Assembly (NCBI RefSeq): GCF_029227915.1
Contig: NC_079881.1
Location: 16,281,501 to 16,345,500, forward strand
DNA length: 64,000 bases
Reading direction: 5' to 3'
DNA from: Hydractinia symbiolongicarpus
Taxonomy: Eukaryota; Cnidaria; Hydrozoa; Anthoathecata; Hydractiniidae
Of the stretch, positions 24,603 to 37,651 are shown piece by piece. Every line of letters starts with the position of its first letter. Within the stretch, counting starts at the first letter, position 1. Both the position numbers and the translations under genes were made by a program. The notes under the pieces are model-generated. The model was given only the letters and a program-made list of their open reading frames with translations. It was not told where the DNA came from and did no database searches.

Positions 24603-25047
24603 TTAATTCAAGAATAATTTCAGAGTGAAACTTTTCAAGCAGGTTTTTGTGTTGTATGTATATAAAATATACGAGTAGGATGTCACACTCATTGCTTTTT
24701 TGCTGAGACGTTGAACGACAGAGATCGATAGAACGTTTACACAAGCACCAGTGTCTATTTTATACGTAATCATTGTATTGCATATTTTGCCGTTGGCTGG
24801 GCACAGAATTTGCATTTCATGACTTCTTTGCTTTTTTGAGGATGGATCATCTGATTGATATCAGAATTAGCAGTTGATGACGATTGAGTTGAGTCAGGCT
24901 TGTTGTGAGAATAGACTTAGTTTGCAACTTTGATACCGCACTAGCTCTACAGTTGGATAGTACTTTTTCAAATGTGATGTCGTTTTGGCAGAGTAGGCGT
25001 TCTTTAAATTTTTTGTCTCTTAAACCGATATCGAACGTGTATTCCAT
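24603..25047 (-). pseudogene. Ty3/Gypsy-type gag and protease relic
   Basis: Reading the minus strand, the first piece (25047-24847) contains GLRDKKFKERLL, a Leu-rich run and CRASAVSK, as at the end of many Gypsy Gag proteins. Downstream lies CPANGKIC, the end of a zinc knuckle, and then YKIDTGACVNVLS, the aspartic protease active site with the DTGA motif, in another frame. Stops and a shift separate the pieces and nothing of reverse transcriptase follows, so it is a dead fragment. Confidence 0.7.
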
Positions 25048-26440
25048 AGACTTTAAAGGGAAAGACTCCTGTTAGGTAGAAGACCTTATATTTAGTAAGA
25101 AGTTGGGAATTATGAAACTTTTTCGTACAAAAAATTACATTTTATAATTGAGACTTGAAAAAGAAACTTTTCGTTTTTCGGGAAGTCGGCTGTACGAGGT
25201 TTGTACCCTGGGTCCATTGAACGTTGATGGCTGGTCCGTTAAATTTTTGAATTATTATTATTCTGGGTGATTCTGGTAGCTTTTATTGTACTTTCTGTTT
25301 TTTCACATTTTAGGGAACCAGCCCCAAATTGTTCTATGATACAAAACATGTTGGCACGATTTCATTGAACTAATTTTGACCCAACAATTCACAATTTCAA
25401 GCGTCATTCAAACGTGATTTGCATGTGAAGATTTGTTGACAGAAGCGGTTAAAAAAAAGATGGAACAATGATGAAACAGAAGAGTTTGCTGATTTGCTCG
25501 ATTACCACTTTTTGTTGGATGCGTTTGAAATAAGAATATATTCGTTAAATACAGATTATGAATTGAAATAAAAAATACTTGTGATAGCCTAATTTGTAAA
25601 GTATTTTTATATAATTCAGATTGACTTTCGTGGTAAAAAATCTCACGATTAGGGATTGGTCTAGGCTGAAATGTCTAAAAATGTGTAAATTGTTATCTTT
25701 TTCGTTTAACATATATATAACTGTACAATTTTTTTTCATTTGCAATCAGTTGCTAGTCTAACAACAACAACAACAATAATGATAAATATTTAAAGTGTTT
25801 CTAGCCCAGAAATTCACAATAACCTATTGTTAGTGGATTATTTCCATTGGGGTCCACTGAGTCTGAGTGAAGCTAGCTTTCTCACATTTACGTTTAGTTT
25901 TAGCAGGCTTCTAGAAAACTAATCAAGACCAACGTTGGAGGTAGCTAAGGTTACAGATCAGATGAATTATTATTTTCCTTTTAAAATTTAATTTTAGAAG
26001 TATAATATCGTTGTTCTTTGTTTATTAGCGTCCATTTTACATTTCTAATAGTTGTCAACCATTTTTTTTGTGAAAACGAAAGTGAAATGTATGGTGTAGA
26101 AAAGCTCAAAATTTTAGTAGTAAAAAAAGTGGCAGCTACTAACTTATACGATAGAACGCTTTAGGCAAAACTTTGCGTCAGAATGTTCCTGTACTGGGGA
26201 CACTAAAACAAGATAATAGGGAGTGAGGTCAATATCGATGACGTCATAATGTTATGCCGTAGTCGCTTTTTTTAAAAAAATTTTTGGCACATGCGCACAC
26301 TTTTTTTCCTTAAAATCGCGGTTTGAACGACCGTATTAAAAGCAACAAAAGCAAGCACGAGGAACCTGCGTACCCATTTCTGTATCTCCAACAGACGGAC
26401 CTAGGAAAAACGGAAACCTCACAAGAGCTTATGAGTGTGG
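25048..26440. other. Intergenic, no gene seen
   Basis: AT-rich, with a short (CAA)n run at about 25761-25775. No exon supported. Confidence 0.4.
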
Positions 26441-26575
26441 CGGAAATTGATAAAGCCGGTCGACTTCCTATATCTTTTGATATGCCAGCGAAGGCGGAAT
26501 CTTTAAAATCGGCTGAGGAGATAGAGAGATAGATAGAGACAGCGCAGCTAGGCTGGACGTTTAGCGAGGCTAAAA
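26441..26575 (+). repeat. Dispersed GATA-bearing repeat, copy 2
   Basis: Matches copy 1 through GGCGGAATCTTTAAAATCGG and GAGATAGAGAGATAGATAGA, then the GGCTGGACGTTTAGC arm. Part of it lies in a 69-codon open frame (26323-26532) that I regard as chance. Confidence 0.7.
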
Positions 26576-26644
26576 TGACTTTTAAGCCAATAAGAATCCT
26601 AACAGTGCAACAACTTGTTTTATTATCCAATGAACAATACTTTA

Positions 26645-28052
26645 TTTTAAATTTTATATGCTATCGAAAGATAACGCTTGTGCAGTGTAGCATAATGAAG
26701 ATCGTCTTATAATGCGCCATCTTTGATGTTATTAACGTTTCCCTTTAATAATTACGTCATTTCCTTCTGTACAATTTTGCAAGCAGTGGACTAAAGCTAT
26801 ATTCAGCAGAACTAATTAATTATTCACTATTTTTAATTTGAAGAGGAATTGTTGAGACTGAATATTTTTGGTGAAAGATAATGTATTATAGCTATAAAAT
26901 CGTGACAAGTGTGTTGCAAAAGAAAAAAGAATATGTAGTCTGATGAAAATAACCTTTCGTAACTGATTATGTAAAAAAAAAATTCCTGCCACCTTTAAAG
27001 ATATTTTCCAAGTTGTTTTTCAGAGAAAAAGAGAAAATACATAAATTTTCAGCCTTGCCATTGTTCTTATTTTGTTTTTATTGTTCATCAATTTTCAGGT
27101 TTATTATTTTTTTTTAAATTGTTTTTATAAAGAAATGAAGTTTATGTAAGTTAAGTTACCTATGATTTACAGTTACAATAATAATCAAAAATTTAAATTT
27201 AAAATTTTAGAATATTCAATGATTTTGTTCCCCCATACTTCTCAGTCCTCTTTAAAGTTCCGTACTTTTTCAGATTATTGCTAATGGCGGAAATCTTTAC
27301 GCCGCAGGGCTTCTTGTTCTTAGCTTTTATTTTCGCGTGACTTGTAAAGTATGTAAAATGTGGGACAGGGAAGCTCAAATATTGAAATTTTATTCTTACA
27401 TTTTTATAAAGAACCCAAAGAAAAACATTAAACAAGTCAATCGTCTCTTTCAGTAACTTCATTTTAATTAATGTTACATTCATCGTGATTTGAGAGAAAG
27501 GAATTCTTTCGTCGTTGGAGCCTTGACTTTCGACCTCCGGGGGCAAGTAAGGATGGGAGAGAGGCATTTATGAAATTTAGTTTTAGCTACGCCAACCCCT
27601 TCCAAAATGTGAAAAGAGCCCTGGGAACAAGGTTGGACATCAGAGAAACTTTAGCGAGCCGAGAATGTAGTTTTGTGAGGAAAAGCTTGCACAAATTTTG
27701 ATTTAGAATATTCCAAATCATACAATCGCGAAAAGAGTCGAAAACTCACATTCTTACCCCACTTATCCTGCTTCCAAAAGTATATTTTAAAACTGCTACT
27801 CAGTTTGGGTGTGTGAGGGAAATTTGGTTTCAACTTAAACGTTTGCATAGAATACAACAGAAGAAAAAAACGAGAATGGATATTTTAAAACCAGTACTTC
27901 CAAAGATAACGTATTATACAATAAGGAGCAGAAAAAGTTTGATGAAAAGTAATATCAATCTTCGTATCGCATCACATCGCGATCACAAAAGTATACGATG
28001 ACAAAGAATTGAAACCGTGTTATGTCAAACTGAGCCAAACGCACAAAAAATA
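26645..28052. other. Gap downstream of BuGZ, no gene seen
   Basis: Holds the 3' UTR side of the BuGZ gene. No AATAAA was found close downstream of its stop codon on the minus strand, so the polyadenylation site is unassigned. Several short open frames here have no family resemblance. Confidence 0.4.
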
Positions 28053-31000
28053 TTAAAAAGGCGGTCGGGAAGGGCGGTTCCACTGTCCAGGCGCCCCTGG
28101 CGGTTGACTTATTGGTTGACGTGGTGGCATATTCATCGGTGCTGACATTAGCGGTTGCGGCGGTCCTCCACCAAACGATCCGTTCATATTGGGTGGCATA
28201 AATCTGTTAGGTGGTGGCCTAGGTGGACAAGGTGGTGGCCCTGGCGGACCCGCAGGTCTTGGCGGACCGGGAGGCCCATTGTGATGATTCATTTGTGGCA
28301 TTCCAGGCGGTGGTACTGGTGGCAATCCTGGAGGACCTACTCTTGGTGGCATGCCTAAAACATAATTAGGTAAACAGTAAGAGTAAACAAGAGTAAACAT
28401 TTGTACAAAATAAATACGCGAATAACATGTAGATAGATACACCATAAGCAAAAAGTGACCAAAATTTGTCACAGCGACTAATACTTTGTGTACCGACAAT
28501 CCATTTTTACTGAATTTATTTTTTTCAAATGTTTTAGAATTTTTACATTCCTTATTGCAATGCATAAGACCCAACTGCGTTCAAAATGGGGAAACAAACG
28601 CAGGATGTTTTAAATCAAACCTATTTTTAAAAAAAATCCTTTTAAATACTTATTTTGTATAAATAGCAAAAAAATGACTGTAAAATTCAATGACGCCATT
28701 TTGTGCAGGCACTTCTTTATGCACACTAAGTAAGGTGAGCCGAACAAATGCAATTTACCTCCTGGCACAGCATTGTTATTCATAAGTGATGGAGGCATCC
28801 GAATAGGAGCAGATGAGCCTGGAGGCATGTTCGGCATACTAGGTGGAGGTCCAAAAGGATTGGGCGGTCCTGAATTAGGAACCGGTGAAGGTACGGGCTC
28901 AATTGATTCTTTTCGGTATTTTTGCAGACTTGATTTTATCTCTTCCTGAATAGAAAATCACAACATGTACACTCTGTGACAAAAATACTGGTATTACTGC
29001 GGAAACGTAAGCTGCACACAGAATGTCATTTTCACAATCTCGCATCAATACAACGGCGACATAAAAAAATAGAACTTACTAGTGAGTTGTCGTCAGACGG
29101 ATGGATAATTCTGCTGGTTGCTGACAGTAAAGGTATCGCAGCAGCAGTAGGAGCCACGTAGCTCGATGTTTGAGAAGATGAGGGAGGAACTAAAGGAAAA
29201 AATATGAAGTTTAGCGCAGCTAAGAAAACATTATATCGTATTTAACTCTGCTCAGATGCAATTTATCAACGTGGACATTTTGTCGTAGTCTAGAACTATT
29301 ATCCATGTACAGGGTGTCTGCTAAGGTTTTGGCATTTTGTAAGGTTCTTAAGCATACAAACACAAATAAAATCCCTAAAACAAATCAAGGCAGATGTTAC
29401 AAAACACAGAAATTTGACAAATACAAGCCTAAGGGAAATAATTTTTTTATTTGTTGAGGGTTTATCAATTTTGTGAAAATGACAGTTGTTCTCCTTTTTG
29501 ACAATATAATCCCCTTAAGGTACACAAAACGAGTTTTCCATGATGGACATCTAAGATTTCAAGGTGGCTAATCTCATTTTAAGGTTTATACATTTAAAAG
29601 GTCAGGTATCCTTATTCTGTTACATGTTAAAATACAAGAAACAACGTATATTACAAAAGAACGTTATTCTAAGAGATCTTAAAATTGTGAATCAATCCAT
29701 ACTATATACTTGGCAGACATATTTTTGACTGGAGAAAATATTACATTAGGTAAATAAAACAAATTAGAAAATAAATAAATAAAAAAAGGGAAAGGAAGGG
29801 TGGGTGGGTAAATGGCCTAAGCGGACAGAGAGTGAAACATTATAGATTATACAAAATCTGTGTGATGCATTTACCTCAAGGAAACACAATTTATTTTTGC
29901 GTCCCAATTGCTATAATTTGCTGAGAATTTTTTGTGGATTTTGATGATTTATTAATCTTAAAAAAATTTGCAAAGATTTCACGTGCAATTAAAAACTCAT
30001 GACAAGGTACGACATGGAATCAAAGAGCGAAGAAATGAAAAATTTCACGGTACTGCGGATACACGAAACGAAAGATTTTTCTAACTTCCTTGTTCCTTGA
30101 TTTACAAAACAAATGTTTTTGCGACCTGAAGAGTTCTGAGGGCGCGTGGTTTTCTAGGCTTCCGCGAACTGTGTCTATCCAAGAAAAGTTTGCGGAAATT
30201 ACATTCACAAAAATATACGAAAAAACGCGAAATTCGGGAAAAAATTTCTGCAAAAATAGGTCCCTTAAGGTATGCATATATAAATTTTAGTATAACCATC
30301 TCTCACTTCCATAAACAAGACAAAAATTGAAAGTAAATTAAGCAAACACAAAATCATATTAAAAGTATACAGGCCAGCTTAATACAAATCAATACTAAAC
30401 AATAGAGTTGATAGAACTCTCTTTTTAACATAATATGATACATTTGACTCACTGTTATTACACACAACTGTTCTGCTCTGGCCTGTGTAAGCCAGTATGA
30501 GTTATCTGGAAAGAATGATTAAAAAAGTACCAATAAAAGTGAAAATCAAATCTTTTAATACGCTTACTTATTTCAATTTAGACTTTAAAAACATAGTATA
30601 AGGGGGCGAATTAGTAAATTGTTTGAAAAAGAAAAGTATCGCTTTCTACCGAGATTGTATCAAGTGCTAGCTTAGTGCACGATGAGTGGAAATAAAAGAC
30701 TAACCTGTTTGCGGAGTGTTGAGCGGCTTAAAATCTGCACCAACAGGACCAGAAGTTTTATTATCATTGCTCTAAATTTGGGAAAACGAAGAAAATTATT
30801 TTGTATAACAGCAAAACAACAACAAAAATAGGGGTTGCCTTACTCAAGGTAGTTTTTCATTAACACATTTTTTAGCCACAGTTTACAGCGTTTAGCGTTA
30901 ACCAGAAAACACGAACATCTTTAATGTTATGGAAACTAAGTATATTAAGATTCAAAAAAAGTAAAATCTAATAGTCCACGAAAAAACATGCTATGGTTAA

Positions 31001-34000
31001 GAAATTTGTATTTGTAACCAAACATTAATAACTTGTTCAATCTGTGCTAACAAACTGGTACCTGTGAAGAGGCAGCTGCCGGAAACAGAGGGCGTGGTTG
31101 AGAAGCAACTGAAGATATGTCACTTGTAGGAGCTCCAGACGAAACAGGTTGAACAGGAGGCATGCCTGTCATTGGTGGCATACTGAAACAAAATTAATTC
31201 ACAATATAAATCAAATAACAACACAAGATGGCAGCGAATTTTTATTTTTATCGAATTAAAACTATACAAACTGTATTACAAAAGAGCCTTTATAAGGCAA
31301 TATTCCATTTACACTCAGACAGTTCATTATTCCAATTTTAAAATTCGTTCTCCACCTCCACTTCTATTTGAAAATTAAGTTGAAAAATAATGAAATGAGG
31401 AAATAGTGAGATTACCCTGGTACCATTGGTGGCATTCCTATAAAAGAAAAACATATTTAAAACAATTATTAACAAACGTTTTTAAAAGAATAGTTATTAT
31501 AAATGAGACATTCTTCTTACCTGGCATTCCAGGCATAGTTGGCATTGGTGCCATTCCATGCATTCCCATCATGCCCATGGGTGGCATCATATTTGGGTGG
31601 AATGGCATTCCAAACCCTGGCATCCCTATCATGGGCATCATTCCATGTATGGGCATCATTGGGTTTGCATTTTTTGATTTCTTTCTTTCGGTTTCATCAT
31701 CATCACTGTCACTGTCATCTTGGAAAAAAAAGTTGTTAGAAAAATTAAATTGCATGGAGAGTGAGGATGAAAAGAGGGTAATATGTAAAAGATTACTAAA
31801 AAAAAAGCAAACTCAAATAAAGTTTAAACATCAACTTTTTGATTATGCATCAACCTGTCTGTTTCGAAATAAGTGATTTTGGTAGTACATGCTCCCTAGT
31901 TACTCATGCAGAAGATCATGTCAGTTATTTCCACTTGTTTTTAAGTTAATTACGTAATCAGACATATTTTTTTAAATTTGCTCTTTTTTGGAAGAAAATA
32001 AATATCTCTTTTGGAATACAAAATTTCGGTCTGATTAAAAAATTTTCAGTCAGAGACAAACTTCGCGTATTAACATAAAAGATTAAAAAAAAATTACAAG
32101 CACTCTTAATATTCATGTTGCAAAACATTTTCTTATCACAGAAAAAAACATATAATATTTTCTCTTTTCATACTATTTACATAATTTTATAATTTATTAT
32201 TTTACGAAGGAATTGTGGAGAAATCTAAGAGAACCTTTTCAAACGAAAACCACTGTCAAAACTAATAATTAATATTCTAATAACAATAAGACTACAAAAG
32301 AATTATGACATTCAAATTTGAAAACGTTTTGTTATTTGCTTTTTACAAAGCCTTTCTTAATAACATGGAACTTATTCATTAACAAATTTGAAAAACTCAA
32401 ACACTTCCAAATTGAAGTTTAATGCATTCCCTTCTAGCACAGGTTTCATAGTAGTTAGTCCAAGTAATAAGCAAATGATATCATATTCCTAGACAAATAG
32501 GATTTATAAAAGAATATTTTCAACAAGTCCCTTATTAGTAACACTAAAAAAAAGTGTTGACAGTAAAAATTAATTTCCTTACTTTTCCTGACCACTGAAT
32601 GAAAACAATATTTTATCCTGATATAGACAAAAATAAAATTGCAGACCACAGCTGGAAGAAGATCATATTACAGTCTGGGATAATTATAAACCGATAGTAC
32701 AGTTGGACAGCAAGAAATGAGGAAGGATCCAAAAATATTCAATTAATAGTATTTTATGTCAACTATCAACTAGAAAGGTGGTCACGCATACTACAGAAAG
32801 CCAATATTTAGAAAAAGTGAAAAATTGTTACAGACAAACGTAACAGAAAGCTAACTTTCAAAAAAATATTAAAGATTTTAATCAATCTACTGTTTCCATC
32901 TAAGTCTGGTAAAATTTAATTACTTTAATTGCTGTGATCTGATTGGTTGATTTTGTTCCTCTAATTATCTGCTTAACTAATAAAGAGCCAAAAACAATTT
33001 TGATCATTGCCTGACAATGAAAGATGTAGCTGTCAAAACATAGCCTAGAATAAACCCACTTTTTCAGGCTTGGCCGTGAGAAAAATTGGTGGCATGTGGT
33101 ACTTACATATTATGAATAAAGGCTTAATGATCATTGTGATTGCTAGAAATTCACAATGGCTGCAATATATTTGCAATTTCACAGCGGTTAAAACAAGTAG
33201 TGTTGCTCACAGTAACCCCCATCTGAAAATTATTCTATACCTATAACAATTTTCCACGTAAATTAACTTGCGTTATAGTGTATATCAACAATTTTTATCA
33301 GCATTTACCAGCTTATGAATATGAATACCCAGCATCTTAACTGGCTTAAGTAAAGTTATTCGTATTTTTTGTAATTTAAGGTGTATCTTAACATATATGA
33401 TATCTTCCAACAAGCCTAAAGAATTTGTCAAAAGTATCCACACCTTTATTGCTTTTGATTGTTTGATTGTAATATGATATGAGAGTGTGATACCAAACAA
33501 ACAAACAAAGGGAGAATACTAGCATTCAAAACTAATTTTGAGAAAGTGTTTTGAAATTAATGTGACTTAAACTTTTTTTAGGGTTAAACTTAAATCTCTG
33601 TTTTTATATGTATATGGAAGTTTTTTTTCATAAAAATAAACAAAAATAATAATTATCCCACAATGTCTGCAACAACGATTTTCAGAACATTTTTTTTAAA
33701 ATTTTATAATTTTATTATCTGTTTTTATCTTATTTTAGCAATCACAATGGAGGACATAGTTGCATGTACCTTAGCTAGTTAAAAGAAAAGAAGAAAAAGA
33801 ATAATATTATTATTGAAGTTTAATATCACCATTTTTTAATATTATCAACAGCAATTAATAATTAAACCCTGGGCAGTAGATTGTAAAATACATATAAAAA
33901 CACTAAGAAATGATACCTCCTATACTACTCTATTACCAGAAGCAAATTATCACAAGCATAAATAAATACTGACGTGTGTGGGAGCCTGCTTGTTTATGAC

Positions 34001-37000
34001 ATGATAACTTATATTATTCATTTTACCCTGACTTTTCCTGGCTACTTGGATACTTTCTCCCTGCCTATAAATCCTACAATAAGAACCATAGAAACTAAAT
34101 AAAGAAAATGCAAACTACCTCTAGCTTTTGATTTCATTTGTTTGCGTTTTTCTTCAATATCTTTTTCTGGAATACCTTCCATGCCATAAATTTCTATCTC
34201 AATATCTCCCCGTCCTGTGACTGAATTGGGTATCATAGTAATAGGCTCTTTGTGTACCTATATATTAAAAATGAAAGATAAAAATAAACACCATCTATTA
34301 AAATATATAAAAAAATAATTTATAATTATACCTGCATTGTGTGAATTGCCAACCCAGGTCCAGTGTATAGTTTTTTATGGCAAACATGACACTTGAAATG
34401 TTTTGCCTTTTGATGTTGGATAAGAATTTTCTCTTCCTCAAAGTCACGGTTGCAATACCTACATTACTTGGTTAAGGATAACAAGTATATAATAATCATT
34501 ATTCCATGGTGCTTAAAAAGTACATTTGGGGATACTAAATTTTTTAGATAATCGTTTGCAAAATTTTTACAGATATAAAGATTTATTGCTGGGTATAAGT
34601 CTATTGACTGGATAAAGCAATCAATTTGGGTAGCAAGTTGTCCTTGGTTGATTTGAGTCTGTTTTCATGCTGGCGATCCATTTAAAACACATCCATGTTC
34701 AGCATTCGTGAATAGTGTTTATATTAGAAGTTCAATAACAGGATCTTTAAACCCAACCATGAAAAGAAAACGAGATAGTCAGATGATTGCTTCAGCCTAG
34801 ATTATGCTGGGAAATTTACAACTTGTTCTATGGTTAAAAAAATAATTTCTTTTCTCATTACCACAATATTACACTCATTCATTGCAAATTTCTGAAAAGG
34901 CTATTCCAGAAATATTTTAGCATATAGTTTACCATAGTCAATGTCAATGTAAACAACATTAAGACTTTTTCCCCCGATATCTGTTGGATTTGCAGAGTGA
35001 CAATCATTTTGGATAAAATTCCTTTCCACGGCACCTTTTTTGGTTGGACTGCTTCTTGGCTCACAAAACTTTAATTTGATAATATTTAGGTTTTTATCAA
35101 AAATTTCAGCCATATTTATCAGTTGTCTCATGTAAATAGTAAATATAATAAAACAATATGTATATATACAAAATAAAAATTACAATGTTGTCATATGTGT
35201 TTGTCCCTGTAAATAAGAGATGACATCTCGTAGTGTAATTTGAGTGTCAGCTTTAGAACAGTATATGCATTCTAGCTTAGGGCCAATTTCCCTGATCCCT
35301 GTGCTGCATGCTACCAGTGAAAAAAACAAATTTGTCCAGAATTAATATGATTTGCTAATATTCCCGCAATTACTCGTGGAACTCTTCCAACAGTGCATTC
35401 AGCTATCCTTCTGACTGTATTCATTGTGTACTGCCTTACCACAATGTCTAAAATTTCTGGATTAAGTTTGTGTCATAGAATTTTTAGCATTTTTCGATAG
35501 CATTTGTATCTTATGCATTAGAAGGCTATTGTACAAGCATCATTGACATTTCCATGCCAACAAGAGGGCTCACTTAAAAAAAGTGAAACTTGTTTAGGTG
35601 GTAGTAACCCTTTTAAAAATTAGAAAAATCATTTTTCCCTTTTGCGATAGCGCGCTAAAATAAGCAGGCTTACAAAAGCAGGACAGACATCAAAGCGCGA
35701 AAGCAGAAAAGAGAGACATGTATCCTGTCTCACATCAACGCTGCTGTGCACCTCCATGATTAGAACGAAACCTTCATAATTCACCATTTTTAAAAAAATA
35801 TTAATTCTAAAAAATATTTCTACTGGAGAAAAGCAAAGAAACATAAGAAATAAAATAATAATAGTTAATTGCGTAAATATTAAAGTTCAACACAGAAAAA
35901 AACGGCATTTTATTAAATATATTTCAAAACTTGGGGGGAGACAAAATTATAGCTGCAGCATACGGATATCGTTGTATCTGACGTTATTTGTAACCACCGT
36001 TAATCCTATTCGGGCTGGAGGGGTGATGCACCTTTCCTCTTCAACTTTTTCCATAACTTTTTATGGGCTTATAGTCACACCTTGATATTTCGTTACTTTT
36101 ATTTGCCTTCAAAAATATATCCTTAAAATAAAAACCATACACAAATGTGTGACATTTTAAATGATCAGTAACTTTCACAACCTGCGTCTCAAATAAAAGT
36201 CCTTTGAAACAAAAATCATGCACAACTTGCGTCCCAAATAAAAAGTTTGAAAAAATTTGCAGAATTATTTTAATTTTTTTTAAAAAAAATAATTGTTCGT
36301 AGAGAGCTTTCGTTTCACTTTCCTGCTCGAAGGTATATGTTCTGGCTATTCAGTCGGTAATAATTAAAGCACTACTAAAATAATATGTAACAGGGTCACG
36401 TGCCACTAAAGAAAGACTGGAGCTAGAATAAAAATTTTTAACGAAAAAGAAGGTCGAAGATAACCAAGATGGCGGTCGAGGGACAAGAAAAATAAATAAT
36501 TAAAAAGCTATATCTGGAGTTAGCTACAAGAAGTTTTAACAAAAAGTAAATATATCTTTTAGCATTTCTCATGTAAATCTTTCAGACGAGTCAAACTTGT
36601 AAAAGTAGCTTGGGAACCCTTTAACAACACAAACGCCATAAAAATTACTCCATTTTCTTCGTTACACCAATCTCTTGGCCTATAATTTTTATTACTGCGA
36701 AGCAAATTAAACGAAATTTTGCTTGAGCAAAGACAACTAGACAAGCCACTGAATAGCCAAAAAAGTATAGCGCAACTAGTTATACATGGTTGTCGTTATA
36801 TTGAGAAAGTTATACCGTTATACCGAAAGTTATGCCGTTATACTGAGAAAGAAGATAGGAGATGCTCACCTAACCTCTAACTGAATAATAGACTAAATTA
36901 CTTGCTTTATTCCCATGCTTCAAAACACAAAGTCAAATTGGCAATGAATGAAAAGTAAAAATTTCCAGCATGTGTTTATAGCTAGCTAGCTTACCTCTTT

Positions 37001-37090
37001 CATCAAAATAAAAGCAAATATTTCTGAAAAAAAATAGTTGAAAAGATACCAACACCATGGTTTCATTTGCTTCTTCTTCTTCCTGCCCAT
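28053..37090 (-). CDS. ZNF207: BuGZ / ZNF207, Bub3-binding zinc-finger protein, complete, 10 coding exons
   Basis: Exons on the minus strand, first to last: 37050-37090, 34332-34458, 34119-34257, 31521-31718, 31416-31437, 31062-31182, 30705-30771, 29080-29189, 28759-28945, 28053-28354. GT-AG junctions join in phase to 437 aa (human ZNF207 478). The start [14 protein letters not shown] is the family signature. Two C2H2 fingers use C13-C16-H29-H34 and C37-C40-H53-H58. [15 protein letters not shown] follows, an acidic Ser-Asp run, a Met/Pro/Gly-rich low-complexity middle, then the GLEBS motif ([17 protein letters not shown], crossing exons 8-9) with the Glu-Glu pair that contacts Bub3, and a Pro-rich tail. 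In vertebrates BuGZ stabilises Bub3, loads it on kinetochores and helps assemble the spindle; it also has splicing roles. Exon 5 is only 22 bases. Divergent from UBE2S. Confidence 0.94.
33690..33990 (+). repeat. Fragment of the TIR-element family, in BuGZ intron 3
   Basis: Aligns by eye with 54170-54500: shared strings include TAGCAATCACAATG, CTGGGCA...AGATTGTAAAATACAT-like sequence and ATTACCAGAAGCAAAT. Both ends are missing. Confidence 0.6.
34900..35570 (-). pseudogene. Unrecognised coding-like relic in BuGZ intron 1
   Basis: Three minus-strand stretches look like decayed protein: one with [18 protein letters not shown] and [15 protein letters not shown] (about 35490-35340), one with [14 protein letters not shown] and [11 protein letters not shown] (about 35310-35180), and one with [19 protein letters not shown] and [15 protein letters not shown] (about 35070-34900). 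Stops and frame changes separate them. I cannot assign a family; a decayed transposon is the likeliest source. Confidence 0.35.
35600..37049. other. Rest of BuGZ intron 1, no exon seen
   Basis: AT-rich intronic DNA. A short direct repetition of GTTATACCG...GAAAGTTATGCCGTTATAC is visible near 36800-36845. Confidence 0.4.
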
Positions 37091-37651
37091 ACTTGAGATA
37101 CAGGTACCTCTTTAAATCAAAATGTAAAACCACAAAATTAAATGCAATTCTGATGATCTTTCTTTCTGTCTCTTCCTTTCCCTATCCGACCTGATCTGGA
37201 TCTTGCGGCTTGCTTCACATTACTTTATCGGTAACCGGCTTCTTTACAATAATGGCGAAGATTTTAAAAGGTATGATTTAATGTTTTTCGAAATCGCAGG
37301 GTTTTTTTTTGTTATCTTTAATGAACCGATTAGGAATCAACTATATAACTTTATGAGGATTAGATGTTATTTAAGTACCAGGAAACGATTTTCTGAATGC
37401 AGCCCAATAAGTATATATCGCTCTTGCCGTTAACTTTTGTGAGCGGTAAGCGATTAGTAAAATACTGCCATGTCATTGGATAGAATGGATAGAACCCAGG
37501 CTCATTTAACGAAATTCGAAATACGCGTCGTCTATTTTGTTTTTGAAATTTCGTTTGTTGTTTTCTTCAGAAAAAAACAGCTGATATCAAGAGTAGGCCA
37601 GTGACAACAAAAAAAGCCGGCTATCAAGCTATAATTTTACAACCTTTAAAC
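37091..37651. promoter_or_regulatory. Shared head-to-head promoter region of BuGZ and UBE2S
   Basis: 561 bases separate the two start codons, which point away from each other. No clear TATA box could be assigned to either gene, as is common for bidirectional promoters. Transcription start sites cannot be placed from sequence alone. Confidence 0.6.

Noticed and set aside
28155-28358. Trp/Arg-rich open frame on the plus strand
   Set aside because: Shadow of the Pro/Gly-rich last exon of BuGZ.
30427-30506. Possible BuGZ exon with acceptor and donor
   Set aside because: Its length breaks the phase; joining 30705 directly to 29189 gives the conserved frame into the GLEBS region.
31406-31876. 156-codon plus-strand frame
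   Set aside because: Antisense shadow of BuGZ exons 4 and 5.
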